NCBI RefSeq assembly: GCF_025642155.1
Contig: NZ_CP106798.1
Span: forward strand, 930,001 to 994,000
From: Streptomyces sp. HUAS 15-9
GTDB taxonomy: Bacteria; Actinomycetota; Actinomycetes; Streptomycetales; Streptomycetaceae
DNA: 64,000 nt
Direction: 5' to 3'
Under the pieces are notes generated by a model. The model had not been told where the DNA came from. It saw only the letters and a program-made list of their open reading frames with translations, and did no database searches. This document shows positions 27,301 through 34,604 of this stretch, piece after piece; the stretch's first letter is position 1; the number at the start of each line of letters is the position of its first letter. The position numbers and the translations under genes are program-made.

Positions 27301-30300
27301 TCGGGGGTCAGCTCGGCGACCACGCCGTCGTCCAGGACACCGGCACAGTGCACGACGCCCCGCAGCGGCGACTCCTCGCCGATCCCGGCGAGTACGTCGG
27401 CCACGGCCGCCGCGTCCGCCACGTCGCATGCCGCGACCTCGACCTCGGTGCCCAGCGCGGCCAGTTCGGCGGTGACCTCGGCGGTGCGGGGATCGTCGGC
27501 GCCCTGACGAGAGGTCAGGAGCAGCCGGGGAACGCCGAGTTCGGCGAGGAGGCGGGCGATGTGCCGGCCGACGGCTCCCAGACCGCCGGTGATCAGCACG
27601 GTGCCGTCGGTGGGGACCGGGGTGGGGGTGCCGGCCAGGTCCAGGACCACGGGGCGGTCGGACACGGCCCGGTGGCGGATCGCCTCGCGGACGTCGGTGA
27701 CATGGAAGACGCGCGGGTGTTCGGCTGCCGCTGCCGCGGCGGTGAGCGCCACGTCGTCCGCGACCACCGTGATCCGTGACGCGTCGGTGACCGCCTCGGA
27801 GCCCGGCGCGGTGTCGGCCGTGGCGGCCACCCGCAGGCCGGGAAGAAGTCCCTCGACGTCGGCGGCGACCTCGGTCAGCACACCCGCGCACGCGACGGAT
27901 GCCGCTCCGGGCGCCGGGAGCGCGAGCGCGTGCACCTGGATCCGCACCTGGCCGGGCCCCAGCGGCAGGGGCTCGGCGGTGCGCAGGGCCGGATCGTCGG
28001 CGAGGACCAGTTCGTAGTGGTCCCCGGCCGGCACGCGCAAGGTGTCCGCGGGGCGGGCGCGCACCAGCCTCGGAACGAGCAACGTACCGGCACGAAGGGC
28101 GAGTTCGGGTTCGTCGGAACGGCCCCCGGTGGCGAGCAGAGCGGTCGCCATGTCCGCGTGGTCGAGATCGTCGAGGTCGAGCAGGGTCAGCCCGAGGTCC
28201 GGGTGCTCGGCGCGGGCGCTGCGCGCCAGGCCCCACAGCACCGACTGGGCGAAGCCGGTCACCCGGTCGCCGTCGGCGGCGGCGACCGCGCCGCGGGTCA
28301 CCCATACGGTCCGGGACGGGGCCTCCTCCCCGGGCAGCGCGATCAGGGCGTGCAGTTCCTCCAGTGCCGCGGCGGCCAACTCCTGTGCCACGGCCGCCGG
28401 TTCGGCGTCATCGGCCGGACGCGGCCAGATGCGTACGACGACGTCGGTGCCCGTGTCGCGCACCTCGGCCCCCGCCGCGCCGAGGCCCTGCCGGGCCGCC
28501 GCGACCTGTGGATCGGACCCGTCCCCGACGACCGCCCACACGGTGCCCTCTGCGGCGGAGGGCTCCTCGGGCAGATCCGTCCACGCGACCTCGTACAGGT
28601 GCCGTCCGTTCTCCGAACCGCCGCCCAGGTCGGCCGGGTCGGCGGCGCGCAGCCGTACGGTCTCAAGGCGGCCGGCCGGGAGTCCGTCGGCGTCCCACAG
28701 GGTCACGTCCAGCGTGAGGTCCGTGGCCGAACCGCCCGTGCGCCGTACGGACGCGGTCAGGTCGGCGGCGCCGCCGGGCGGCAGCACGCAGCGGCCCACG
28801 GCGACCGGGAGGAACACCCGCCCGCCGTCGGCGTCGAAGGCCGCGGCGACCTGGAGGGCGGCGTCCAGCAGCGCCGGGTGGACCGGGTAGGGATCGGCCA
28901 CGTCACGGGCGTCGGACGGCAGCGAGAGGCGTGCCAGCAGCGTGTCGTCGTCGGTCGCGACCACCGACCGCACGCCCTGGAAGGCGGGACCGTAGCCGAG
29001 GCCGAGCACGTCCAGCCGCTCGTAGGTCTCCGGGGTCCAGAGCTCCTCGGCCGTCTGCGGCCACACCGGCGGCTGCCCGGCCGCCACGGGGGCGGACTCG
29101 GCCGCGGACGCGGTGGCGTGCAGGGTCCAGCCGGTGGCGTCCTGGCCGCGCGGGCGGCTGTGCACGGTGATCTCCGGCACGGGACCGGCGGTGACCACCT
29201 CGACGGACACCTCGACCGTGTGGGAGTCCGGCAGCACCAGGGGGCTGAGCAGGAGCAGGGCGGTGACGTCGGCCGGGGTGTCCGGGCGGGCCACGGCGAG
29301 GGCCGCGCGGCACAGCTCGGCCAGGGTCGTGCCGGAGACCACGGTCCGGCCGAACACGGCGTGGTCGGGCAGCCAGTCGGCGGTGGCCGGGGACCACTCG
29401 TCGCGGAAGGTCCAGCGGGTCGCGTCGGCCGACTGGAGCTGGATGCCGAGCAACGGGTGCGCGGCGCGGTCGAACAGACCGGGACCGCCCGTGCCGGACT
29501 CGGGCTCGGTCCAGTGGCGCTGCGGATCCCAGGCGTACGTCGGCAGGTCCACGGGCGCCGTGCCGGCGACCAGGCGGCGCCAGTCGATCCGCCGTCCCTG
29601 GACGTGGAGTTCGGCGGTGGCCCGGTCCAGGCAGGCGCGGGCGTCCTCGTCGCGGCGCAGCGAGCCGACGGCGAGCAGATCGTGGCCGTGGTCCTCGCCG
29701 ACGGTGCGCAGGGCCGTGAGCAGGGAGGGGTGCGGGCTGAGCTCCACGAAGTGGCGGTAGCCGTCGGCAGTCATGCGCTCCACGGTGGGGGCGAAGCGCA
29801 CGGTCTCCCGGAGGTTGGTGTACCAGTAGTCGGCTTCCAGCTCCTCGGTGACCGGCTCGCCGGTGACGGTGGAGTACCAGGCGACGGACGTCGGGCTGCT
29901 GATGACGCCGTCGAGTTCGTCGAGGATCGTCGCGCGGACCGGTTCGACCTGGGCGCTGTGGGAGGCGTAGTCGACCTCCAGGCGCCGGACGAAGACCTGC
30001 TCCGCCTCGAGGTCGGCGAGGAAGGCTTCCAGGGGGACCACGTCGCCGGCGATCACCGTGGACCGGCCGCTGTTGACGGCCGCGACGCTCACCCCGTCGG
30101 GGAGCCGTGTCTCCACCTCGGTGTGGGGCAGGGCCACGACGGCCATGGTGCCGGTGCCGGACAGCTCGGTCAGTGCCTGGCTGCGCAGGGCAACCACGGC
30201 GGCCGCGTCGTTGAGGCTGAGCGCCCCCGCGACACAGGCCGCGGCGACCTCGCCCTGGCTGTGCCCGATCACGGCGTCGGGCCGGATGCCCCGGGCCCGC

Positions 30301-32483
30301 CACACGGCGGCCAGCGACACCATCACGGCGAACAGCACCGGCTGGACCACGTCCACCCGGTCCAGGGACGGGGCGCCCGCCTCACCGCGCAGCACCGAGG
30401 TCACCGACCACTCGGTGAAGGGCCGCAGGGCGGCGTCGCAGCGGTCGAGTTCGTCGGCGAACACCGGGTCCCGGTCGAGCAGGTCGCGGGCCATGCCGGT
30501 CCACTGGGCACCCTGGCCGGGGAAGACGAAGGCCACCTTGCCCACGGGCCGGGTCTGCTCGGGGCCGACGGTCAGGTCGGGGTCGGGCTGTCCTTCGGCG
30601 AGTGAGCGCAGTGCGGTGAGCAACTCGTCGCGGTGGCCCGCCCGGACGACGGCTCGGTGGTCGAAGTGGGTGCGGTGGTGGGTGAGCGTCGCGGCCACGG
30701 CGGGCAGGGGCAGCTCCGGCCGGGCTTCCAGTGCCGCGCGGAGGCGGGCGGCCTGTCCGCGCAGGGCGGGAAGTCCGCGCGCGGAGAGCGGGAAGAGGCA
30801 GGTGCCGTGCGGTTCACCGGCGAGGGGGCTCGTGCCGGACCCGGTGCCTTCCTGTGCCGGCTCCTCGGGCGCCTCCTCCAGCACCACATGGGCGTTGGTG
30901 CCGCTGATGCCGAAGGCGCTCACTCCGGCCCGCCGCGCGCGGCCCGCCTCGCGCGGCCATGCCTCGGCGTCGCCGAGCACGCGCAGGCCGCTGTCCGTCC
31001 AGTCGATGTGCTCGGTGAGGGTCTCGGCGTGCAGCGAGGCCGGAATGCATTCGTGGCCGAGGGCCAGCACCGTCTTGATGACGCCGGCGATGCCCGCCGC
31101 GGCCTGGGTGTGACCGATGTTGGACTTGAGGGAACCGACGCCGAGCGGCCGGTCGGCAGCGCGGCCGGGCCCGAACACGTTGGCCAGCGCCCGGCCCTCG
31201 ATCGGGTCGCCCAGCCGGGTGCCCGTGCCGTGCGCCTCGACGTGGTCCAGGTCGTGCGGGGTCAGCCCGGCGGCGTCCAGCGCGGCGCGCAGCACCCGTT
31301 CCTGGGCGGGGCCGTTGGGCGCGCTCAGGCCCTGGCTGCGGCCGTCCTGGTTGATCGCCGAGCCCTTGACGACGGCCAGCACCCGGTCGCCGTCCCGGCG
31401 TGCGTCCGCGAGCCGCTTGAGCAGGACCAGCCCGCAGCCCTCGCCCCACACCACACCGTCGGCGTCGGCCGAGAACGGGCTGCAGCGCCCGGACGGCGAC
31501 AGCCCGCGCAGCCTGCTGAACTCGACGTGCCCGCGCGGCGTCACGAGAAGCGTCGCGCCACCGGCGAGCGCCAGGTCGCACTCGCCGCTCGCCAGCGCCC
31601 GCGCCGCCAGATGCAGCGCGACGAGGGAGGACGAGCAGGCGGTGTCGACGGTCACCGCGGGGCCCTGGAGGCCGAGGGTGTAGGCGATGCGCCCGGAGGC
31701 CACGCTGGCGGCCGAGCCGGTGCCGACGTGCCCGTCGAGCTGGCCGAGCGAGGCGGCGGCCAGATAGCCGCTGTCGTACAGGCCGACGTAGACGCCGGTG
31801 GAGCTGCCGTTCAGCGTGTCCGGGACGATGCCGGCCCGCTCCAGTGTCTCCCAGGCGGTCTGCAGCAGCAGCCGCTGCTGCGGGTCCATGGCCGCGGCCT
31901 CGCGCGGGGAGATCCCGAAGAAGGGCGCGTCGAAGCGGTCGATGCCGTCCAGGAATCCGCCGCGCAGGGTGTAGGCCTTTCCGGTGGCCTCCGGGTCGGG
32001 GTCGTAGAGCCCGTGGGTGTCCCAACGGCCCGCGGGGACCTCGGAGACGGCGTCCTCACCCGCGGCCAGCAGCCGCCACAGCGCCTCGGGGTTCTCGGCA
32101 CCGCCGGGGAAGCGGCAGGCCATGGAGATGATGGCCACGTCGTCGTCCGGACGGGCGGCAGCGGCCCGGACCGGCTCGGGGTGCGTCGACGCCGGTGCGC
32201 CGAAGGGTGGTTCGAGGACGGCCTCGGCGATCACGGAGATCGTGGGGTGGTTGAAGACCAGGGACGGCTCCAGGGGCCGGCCGATCCGCTCGGAGAGCTC
32301 GGCGGCAAGGGTCACCAACTGGCGTGAACCGATGCCGAATTCGGCGAGGGGCCGGTCCGGGTCGACGGCCGGCGGGTCGATCCCGGCCGCCTCGGCGACG
32401 GCCGACGCCAGCCAGGCCCGTACGCCCTCGGAGGTCGTCGGGGACGGCTCGGGGGACTGCTTCGGGGACTCGTTCGCAGGCAT
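18324..32483 (-). CDS. Type I PKS, two extension modules plus condensation and FkbH domains
   Basis: Modular megasynthase of 4719 aa. Order and key residues: loading ACP (S53, FGIGSRQ); KS1 (C283 in TACSSSL); AT1 (S742 in GHSQGE) with RVDVVQ and YASH (839-842), which predict methylmalonyl-CoA; DH1 (H1041 present, but the HxxxGxxxxP motif ends in Ser); a shrunken ER remnant (about 1487-1618, start and end of an ER but no NADP loop); KR1 (GGLGAVGR, LDD, Y1774; B type); ACP1 (S1932, LGMDS). Module 2: KS2 (C2167), AT2 (S2619; FASH at 2719-2722, FAGHGGQ entry motif, substrate unclear), DH2 (H2920, intact motif), KR2 (LDD, Y3536), ACP2 (S3696). Then a condensation domain (about 3760-4190; HHAVSD, H3887-H3888, D3892) and a complete FkbH domain (about 4225-4715; D4385/D4387 in DGDETLWGG, RTNQF, DRFGDYG, SCRALGRGVE). 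There is no thioesterase; the next gene supplies ACP and reductase. FAAL upstream probably loads the first ACP. Confidence 0.92.
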   Translation of the reverse strand: MPANESPKQSPEPSPTTSEGVRAWLASAVAEAAGIDPPAVDPDRPLAEFGIGSRQLVTLAAELSERIGRPLEPSLVFNHPTISVIAEAVLEPPFGAPASTHPEPVRAAAARPDDDVAIISMACRFPGGAENPEALWRLLAAGEDAVSEVPAGRWDTHGLYDPDPEATGKAYTLRGGFLDGIDRFDAPFFGISPREAAAMDPQQRLLLQTAWETLERAGIVPDTLNGSSTGVYVGLYDSGYLAAASLGQLDGHVGTGSAASVASGRIAYTLGLQGPAVTVDTACSSSLVALHLAARALASGECDLALAGGATLLVTPRGHVEFSRLRGLSPSGRCSPFSADADGVVWGEGCGLVLLKRLADARRDGDRVLAVVKGSAINQDGRSQGLSAPNGPAQERVLRAALDAAGLTPHDLDHVEAHGTGTRLGDPIEGRALANVFGPGRAADRPLGVGSLKSNIGHTQAAAGIAGVIKTVLALGHECIPASLHAETLTEHIDWTDSGLRVLGDAEAWPREAGRARRAGVSAFGISGTNAHVVLEEAPEEPAQEGTGSGTSPLAGEPHGTCLFPLSARGLPALRGQAARLRAALEARPELPLPAVAATLTHHRTHFDHRAVVRAGHRDELLTALRSLAEGQPDPDLTVGPEQTRPVGKVAFVFPGQGAQWTGMARDLLDRDPVFADELDRCDAALRPFTEWSVTSVLRGEAGAPSLDRVDVVQPVLFAVMVSLAAVWRARGIRPDAVIGHSQGEVAAACVAGALSLNDAAAVVALRSQALTELSGTGTMAVVALPHTEVETRLPDGVSVAAVNSGRSTVIAGDVVPLEAFLADLEAEQVFVRRLEVDYASHSAQVEPVRATILDELDGVISSPTSVAWYSTVTGEPVTEELEADYWYTNLRETVRFAPTVERMTADGYRHFVELSPHPSLLTALRTVGEDHGHDLLAVGSLRRDEDARACLDRATAELHVQGRRIDWRRLVAGTAPVDLPTYAWDPQRHWTEPESGTGGPGLFDRAAHPLLGIQLQSADATRWTFRDEWSPATADWLPDHAVFGRTVVSGTTLAELCRAALAVARPDTPADVTALLLLSPLVLPDSHTVEVSVEVVTAGPVPEITVHSRPRGQDATGWTLHATASAAESAPVAAGQPPVWPQTAEELWTPETYERLDVLGLGYGPAFQGVRSVVATDDDTLLARLSLPSDARDVADPYPVHPALLDAALQVAAAFDADGGRVFLPVAVGRCVLPPGGAADLTASVRRTGGSATDLTLDVTLWDADGLPAGRLETVRLRAADPADLGGGSENGRHLYEVAWTDLPEEPSAAEGTVWAVVGDGSDPQVAAARQGLGAAGAEVRDTGTDVVVRIWPRPADDAEPAAVAQELAAAALEELHALIALPGEEAPSRTVWVTRGAVAAADGDRVTGFAQSVLWGLARSARAEHPDLGLTLLDLDDLDHADMATALLATGGRSDEPELALRAGTLLVPRLVRARPADTLRVPAGDHYELVLADDPALRTAEPLPLGPGQVRIQVHALALPAPGAASVACAGVLTEVAADVEGLLPGLRVAATADTAPGSEAVTDASRITVVADDVALTAAAAAAEHPRVFHVTDVREAIRHRAVSDRPVVLDLAGTPTPVPTDGTVLITGGLGAVGRHIARLLAELGVPRLLLTSRQGADDPRTAEVTAELAALGTEVEVAACDVADAAAVADVLAGIGEESPLRGVVHCAGVLDDGVVAELTPERLARVLGPKADGAAHLHRLTADAPLDLFLLVSSAAGVVGNPGQGNYAAANAFLDQLAHHRRSLGLPGVSVSFGAWAGEGLAAAHADLERMARLGHRALTPDQGRDLVELSLRRNAPHLVAWVLDLPRLREHADGAALWRSLLPAPSTDRPTADGLADRLARLPEPERAERVLALVRDEVSRALGLRSAESVRPDQPLRDLGMDSVTAVELRNRIGNRIGARLPATLLFDHPTAGRLAAHLLSHVLVTDGDRAARRTASAPARLAAPATDEPIAVVSMACRLPGGVSDPEGLWRLVADGRDAVGPFPAARWDVESLYDPDPDALGKTYAREGGFLDDIESFDPGFFGITPKEAAAMDPQQRLLLETSWEALERAGIVPAALAGSITGVYVGMFGSDYLSGSRLDQLDGYVGTGSALSVASGRLAYALGLHGPAMTVDTACSSSLVATHLATQALRTGECDLALAGGVTLMVTPQTFVEFSRLRGLSPTGRCRSFSDDADGAIWAEGVGMLVLKRLSDARRDGDEVLAVLRGTAVNQDGRSQGLSAPNGPAQEQVIRRALDVSGLEPADIDYVEAHGTGTTLGDPIEANALAEVFADSRPQDRPLFLGSLKSNIGHVQAASGVAGLIKVVQSLRHRTLPRTLHADTPSRHVEWDGSGLRLLQEAVDWPSTGERVRRAGISAFGISGTNAHVIVEEAPRVEPAAVPVDPAAPRETLPEKRLFVLSGRGETALRGQAARLARYVTDDTSLPDVAHTLARHRSHFEWRTTVVAGDRDELLSSLKALSSGRRPLTPPREEQTGKVAFVFAGHGGQWTGMGMELLARSEAFREELTRIDEAVHRQVGWSVLNVLRAPEEFSPLDRTEYLQPVLFAVNAALAAAWRELGVTPDAVVGHSLGEIAAAYTAGALTLDEAVAVVTGRAQAVVPLVGQGGMLAVELPSADVEKLLEPYADRLFVAALNSARGTAVSGDADALAELRRSLEEREIPARVLSTPFASHTPLLEPLRDELLDRFSVVHGTRTPTPFYSSVLAEPVPGDRLDAAYWFANLRQPVRFADTVRRMLADGYRYFVELSPHPSLTSSVEAVAAEAGIDAVGVGSLRRQRDGRDVLLGRVGELYTAGHTPDWAALFPEGHRADLPTYAFARERHWLAPVQGGGAAGGSPLLGTHVEASDEPDKDIFQSEIDLRDSRFVYLTDHRVTGEVWLPGAAFLDMALEAATAVTEGGEVRLADVAFVQPLRLDEERPVRLQLVLRPAENGFRDFTVASAAPGERWERHVTGRIAVADAGPAADEGEDLSALRERCAERVDVPAVYAGLAALGIEYGPFFRGLEEGHRSDAAAVGRLAAKPAAGHLLHPAVLDAAFHSAAFPENAPQGRAFVPAGVGRLRFTGLRTTPAWVTCALRGVDGDTATLDLRLWDEDEQLVLEASQFRLAALSPLDGALFETRWQPRPEAQEAPDGGSWLILADETGVAEELAERLGDLVPHVIARRGEAFGVEGPGRYVLDPADPAQLARLLDEAYPDGPPGRVVQLSALDAPAIGDARTADEAARLCCLSTLHLVRTLADRPKGRTPRLFVVVRGSQAAGDSGRVTHPQQALAWGFGLAVAQEYPELATTLVDLPPTGGAGELWTQLWHADDERLVALRESGRLVPRLARTRPDDAGDAGTDGVHLITGGLGGLGRVVAERLVRRGARQLALMSRGTPDAETTAWIRGLQERGVTVHLPRADVADRAGLTAALDAVRHEAGPITTVVHAAGVLDDATVANLTDERVLRVLAPKVLGTALLTELIPEARSLVLFASAAGLLGSAGQSPYSAANAFLDAWAHHLAHADRRALSLDWGAWAGVGMVAESGTRAAETSRSGLIAFSPQDGGELFERVLTTGRRQLAPIALDWELLGLDPDAVRGRPILGDLITLPTGGADTDDLVRKVFAATTEHDRAEWLEAYVRARVGEVSGGAVDVFATTALKELGLDSLMLVRLRNAFARELGVELPAADVFSAADIRGLARALGAALPERETAAREEKPERAAEVPETELRPATRDVVRLLRSAQPGMPDAAHGVGLAVRLTAPSTRETLTDIVDRLAARHAALRTAIVTGPEGGRQLRVDRELTRPLLRWTADPDADPADRLRRLLEPPFDLASPSLWRFELLDGGTGGQILVFGAHHAVSDLQSLLLVAGEIDAELSGTPLGGTVTNRDIDLLIEAQEGGQGATAEWREAFHGSERLDLTLTHDRPEDRSYRAGSVTVTLPGSLMERVSAAASTLAVTPAAFCLGTLTVLLARKRERERFVLAVPVDTRIHADAFGAVGFYGVPVPFPAQAAAGETVEEVLRRTDGRLEKVLAKGAMFSDVLATLAKQGLYRANAPLVEVYFNFVRFSGRLNRLEVLPAGIGYTDLDLMITMTPDAGTVRLDHNLDILDAATATALGEEFVRLLEETARDATAVVREGGATATVSREGGATAVVAREEGPAAVRRPTLGLAATFALGNLPLMCESALEEEGVTVAEAPYHQVLASLQDPSGVLADPATAVGVVLLRAADLERFGPVDDTLLAELRTAYPAALKALSERTRRPLVVGFPPAAHEEERFVEWERGIAADLADLPGIAVLGPDEWTRHHRVDERFDARTERLAHLPFTPHFQAAVALRLAEVVRAVLRPAPKVIAVDGDETLWGGVAGELGPEAVDLTGPRALLARRLLQWRAAGALLALVSNNDEATVRAVLDRPDSLLKAEHFSVLSAAWGPKPARIADAARTLNLGVDSFLFLDDNPAEIAKMRAALPLVLSVTCPPTGELDGFLGRLWPLVPAATTAEDALRARFYEQERERDAVREQGGFEEFLAQLELAVDIRALAEDDVQRAEQLVRRTNQFTLRARSSDGGDLARWRERGEVWTAAARDRFGDYGQIALLAVRAEGGQLDVLAWMMSCRALGRGVEERLLAWLADRADALGCAKVRLSAERTPRNAPARRLLAALGGGHQDDERLDAVVTPDHLRAFRSWEQQ

Positions 32484-32570
32484 CTGGGCAGGTGTCCTCG
32501 TGAACTCGGGCTCAGGCGGATGCCGTACGGCCGCGCACGCTACGGCGCAGGCGACGGCATGGGGGCAGGG

Positions 32571-32603
32571 CTGACCGTCGTACGAGGGACGTACGACGGT
32601 CAG
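32571..32603. repeat. Perfect 13-bp inverted repeat between FAAL and PKS genes
   Basis: CTGACCGTCGTAC - 7-nt loop gagggac - GTACGACGGTCAG, perfect over 13 bp, in the 190-bp gap between the FAAL stop (32674) and the PKS start (32483). No T-run follows. It may be an operator, an attenuating hairpin that lowers PKS relative to FAAL expression, or an mRNA processing site. Confidence 0.7.
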
Positions 32604-32673
32604 CGGTCGGCGGCGGGCATCGGCGACCCGGCCGTGCCGCCGGCACCGATGGGGGCGCCGGCGGCGGGCGGTG

Positions 32674-34410
32674 TCACACCGCGGAGGGCTCGCCGATCAC
32701 CGCGAGGGTGCCGTCGAGATGGGCCGCACGGGTGGCGCGGCGCTGGATCTTCCCGCTGGACGTCTTGGGGATGGTGCCGGGCTGGACCAGCACGACGTCA
32801 CGCACCGACAGGCCGTGGGCCTCGCCGAGCGTGCTGCGGATCAGGTCGGTGACCTTCTCGGCCTCGCCGACCGCGTCCGGGGACAACTCGGCGACGACGA
32901 CCGCCTGTTCGCCCTCCGTTCCGCAGTCCACGGAGAACGCGGCGGTGCAGCCCGGCCGCAGCGCCGGGTGGGACAGCTCGGCGGACAGCTCCAGGTCCTG
33001 CGGGTAGTGGTTGCGGCCGTCGATGACGATCAGGTCCTTGAGGCGGCCGGTGACGAACAGTTCGCCGTCGCGCAGGAATCCGAGGTCACCGGTGCGCAGG
33101 AAGCGGCGCTCCTCGCCGGTGAGGGCGTCGGGGAGCGTGGCGCGGAACGTCTCACGGGTGGCGAGGGCGTTGCGCCAGTAGCCCTTGGCGACGCTCGCGC
33201 CGCCGACCCAGATCTCGCCGACCTCTCCCTCTGGCAGTTCCTCCCGCCGTTCGGGGTCGGCGATCACCACGGTCACACCGGGGCCGGGGCGTCCGCAGCC
33301 CACGGCCGCGGCGTCCGCCTCACCGGCGTGCGGCCCGTTGTCGGCGGGTTCGAGCAGCGTGGGCGGGGTGTCCACGGAGCCGCCGGTGACCATGAGGGTG
33401 GCCTCGGCCAGGCCGTAGCAGGGGTAGAAGGCCTCGCGGCGGAAGCCGGCCTCGCCGAAGGTCTCGGCGAAGCGCCGCAGGGTGGCGGCGCGGACCGGTT
33501 CGGCGCCGTTGAAGGCGACCTTCCAGGAGCTGAGGTCGAGGCCGTCGAGCAGGTCCGGGCCGGCGTGCTTGAGGCACAGTTCGTAGGCGAAGTTGGGGCC
33601 GCCGCTGGTGTGCGGGCAAAAGCGGCTGACGGCCTGCAGCCAGCGCGCGGGCCGCTGCAGGAAGTGCAGCGGTGAGAAGAGGGTGGCGGTGGCGCCGAGG
33701 TACATCGTGTTCAGGACCGGGCCCATCAGGCCCATGTCGTGGTAGACGGGCAGCCAGCTGACGATCAGTTCGTGGCCGTACTCCGCGAGCGTGTCGGGGG
33801 TGTGGCCCATCCGCTCGGTGATGACCCGTTCGTTGTCCAGCAGGTTTCCATGGGTCACGACCACTCCGCGCGGGGCGGAGGTCGAGCCGGAGGTGTACTG
33901 GAGGAACGCGACGGAGTCCGCGGTGAGTTCGGGTTCGCGCCAGGTGGCGGCCGCCTCGTCGGGGATGTCCTCGGTGGCGACGCGGGCGATGCCGTCCAGT
34001 TCGGGGAGGTGTTCCGCCATGGTGTCCAGGGCGGCGATCACCTCGCGGCCGCCGAGGATGACCTTGGCGTCCGCGTCGGCTATCAGGCGCTTCATACGGG
34101 TCAGGGCACGGTGGTTCTGTGCCCGGCCCTGCGGGGGGACGCCCGGAACGGCGGCCACCGCGGCCGAGAGGCAGCCGAGGTAGGCGCAGATGAACTCCAG
34201 GCCGGGCGGGTGGAGCAACATGGCGCGGGACCCGGCGAGTCCGCGCTCCTGCAGCCAGGCGGCGATGGCTCGCGAACGGTCGGCGAGGCGCCCGTAGGTG
34301 AGCTCCTGCGTCTGTCCGTCGCTGTCGCCCGTGACGAGGTAGCGGTAAGCGGTCCGATCAGGGTGGGTCGAGGCGTGCGTGGTCAGTAAATCGACCAGGG
34401 AACGTGCCAT
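32674..34410 (-). CDS. Fatty acyl-AMP ligase (FAAL)
   Basis: Activates a fatty acid as acyl-AMP and hands it to a carrier protein, here most likely the N-terminal ACP of the adjoining PKS. The 578-aa protein has the adenylation motifs FLQYTSGSTSAPRGVVVTHGN and TGDLGFLRDGELFVTGRLKD and the lysine region KTSSGKIQRR. The FAAL hallmark SWLPVYHDMGLM with SGGPNFAYELC separates it from ordinary acyl-CoA ligases. I start it at MARSLVDLL (AGGTGA upstream); the frame extends 67 codons further without ligase homology. Codon 8 is TTA (34387-34389), the rare leucine codon read by the bldA tRNA, so translation should depend on developmental stage. It is the first gene of the minus-strand operon. Confidence 0.92.
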   Translation of the reverse strand: MARSLVDLLTTHASTHPDRTAYRYLVTGDSDGQTQELTYGRLADRSRAIAAWLQERGLAGSRAMLLHPPGLEFICAYLGCLSAAVAAVPGVPPQGRAQNHRALTRMKRLIADADAKVILGGREVIAALDTMAEHLPELDGIARVATEDIPDEAAATWREPELTADSVAFLQYTSGSTSAPRGVVVTHGNLLDNERVITERMGHTPDTLAEYGHELIVSWLPVYHDMGLMGPVLNTMYLGATATLFSPLHFLQRPARWLQAVSRFCPHTSGGPNFAYELCLKHAGPDLLDGLDLSSWKVAFNGAEPVRAATLRRFAETFGEAGFRREAFYPCYGLAEATLMVTGGSVDTPPTLLEPADNGPHAGEADAAAVGCGRPGPGVTVVIADPERREELPEGEVGEIWVGGASVAKGYWRNALATRETFRATLPDALTGEERRFLRTGDLGFLRDGELFVTGRLKDLIVIDGRNHYPQDLELSAELSHPALRPGCTAAFSVDCGTEGEQAVVVAELSPDAVGEAEKVTDLIRSTLGEAHGLSVRDVVLVQPGTIPKTSSGKIQRRATRAAHLDGTLAVIGEPSAV

Positions 34411-34585
34411 TTTGACGAGTCTCACCTGTCTGAATTGGTGAGCAGGGAACTGACGCTCGAGGGACGCGTCTCGCGCAACCGCACAAGCCCTGCCCGACCA
34501 GGCCCCCTTGCCAGGTCGTCGGGCTCGGCACCCCCGTCGTCGGAGCCACGGGTCGAGCGACTCCAGATGATCCCCGCTTCGGTTT

Positions 34586-34601
34586 GCTACCGACGGGTAG
34601 C
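34586..34601 (-). terminator. Small hairpin after the hypothetical gene
   Basis: GCTACC-gacg-GGTAGC, three bases beyond the stop of the hypothetical gene. It also lies within the presumed promoter region of the FAAL gene, so it could serve as an operator instead. Confidence 0.4.
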
Positions 34602-34604
34602 ACC

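Noticed and set aside
20622..27779. Very long open frame on the plus strand opposite the PKS (2385 codons), and a similar one at 16167-20564
   Set aside because: Translation is Gly/Arg/Val-rich with no domains. It is a by-product of the high GC content opposite a real gene whose domains are intact.
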